Positions 30,005 through 30,141 of a DNA stretch of 30,141 nt are shown here, piece by piece; the first letter of the stretch is position 1; each line of letters begins with the position of its first letter. The stretch comes from Haplomitrium mnioides (taxonomy: Eukaryota; Marchantiophyta; Haplomitriopsida; Calobryales), in NCBI GenBank assembly GCA_049999725.1, contig JBNGIS010022188.1, positions 1-30,141 on the forward strand, read 5' to 3'. Below the pieces are notes generated by a model. That model saw only the letters and a list, made by a program, of their open reading frames with translations, was not told the DNA's origin and did no database searches. A program made the translations under genes and the position numbers.

Positions 30005-30141
30005 TACCATCTTGCAAAACATTTGATTTGAAAATAGAAACTATTTAGTAAAGAAAAAATAGTACCATCTTGCAAAACATTTGATTTGAGAATCGAAAAC
30101 ATTCAGTCAAGAGAAAATGGTACCATCTTGCAAAACATTTG
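30005..30141. repeat. 58-bp tandem repeat running off the right edge
   Basis: TACCATCTTGCAAAACATTT starts at 30005, 30063 and 30121. Between them are diverged AT-rich stretches (for example GAAAATAGAAACTATTTAGT). The array continues past the window. Confidence 0.9.

Larger units (their letters stand above)
29150..30141. other. Upstream region of the TPR gene and AT-rich flank
   Basis: The promoter and 5' untranslated region of the minus-strand TPR gene should lie just above 29149. A three-base minus-strand upstream frame (ATG TGC ATA TGA) overlaps the start. Beyond are the 41-bp tandem repeat (29365-29486), very AT-rich DNA without genes, and a 58-bp tandem repeat from 30005. Confidence 0.5.

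Overview
The window looks like nuclear DNA of a land plant. It holds an intron-rich gene for a plastid TPR protein, a spliced branched-chain aminotransferase gene, and Ty3/gypsy chromovirus retrotransposons. The aminotransferase is of the animal/fungal-like subgroup rather than the usual flowering-plant one, and the left third is old and repeat-rich. Both fit a seed-free plant (fern, lycophyte or bryophyte), but that is inference and I cannot name a species.

Left third (1-7.9 kb, + strand). A decayed multi-exon gene runs from before base 1 to about 4435. When stops and frameshifts are tolerated, it reads as an N-terminal region, a lysine-rich segment, a ParB/sulfiredoxin-like domain, and a DNA-methyltransferase-like domain with motifs in the order N-I-P-Y, Q-K-P, G-G-V-G. 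A further coherent stretch of unknown identity follows. Two of its inferred introns (302-856 and 2285-2748) each carry a 24-bp minisatellite built on the 16-bp perfect palindrome TCCATGCGCGCATGGA. A third, eroded array lies near 7300-7445, beside remnants of another decayed reading frame (6819-7040 and about 7146-7235).

Middle (7.9-16 kb, + strand). Two retrotransposons of one chromovirus family are nested. Element B (9565-14531) has both LTRs, a primer-binding site, gag, protease, RT, RNase H, integrase and a chromodomain. It is inserted in the integrase of an older, 5'-truncated relative whose halves lie at 7898-9564 and 14532-15965. A 5-bp duplication (AAGCA) marks the site. The 3' half of the host element is itself interrupted by a 225-bp LTR-like insertion flanked by AGTCC. 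All coding parts contain stops and frameshifts.

Right half (16-30 kb). After a repeat-rich spacer comes an intact-looking five-exon branched-chain aminotransferase gene (17821-20311, +, 483 codons). About 3.2 kb of spacer separates it from a convergent 17-exon gene (29149-23535, -, 463 codons). That gene encodes a thylakoid/plastid TPR protein like the plant 'chloroplast lumen common' family, and two of its introns appear to be GC-AG. The right edge has three 41-bp tandem units with a terminator-like hairpin and a 58-bp tandem repeat running off the window. The two intact genes are ordinary nuclear genes for plastid or mitochondrial proteins. The most unusual material is the ParB/methyltransferase-like relic and its intronic palindrome arrays.
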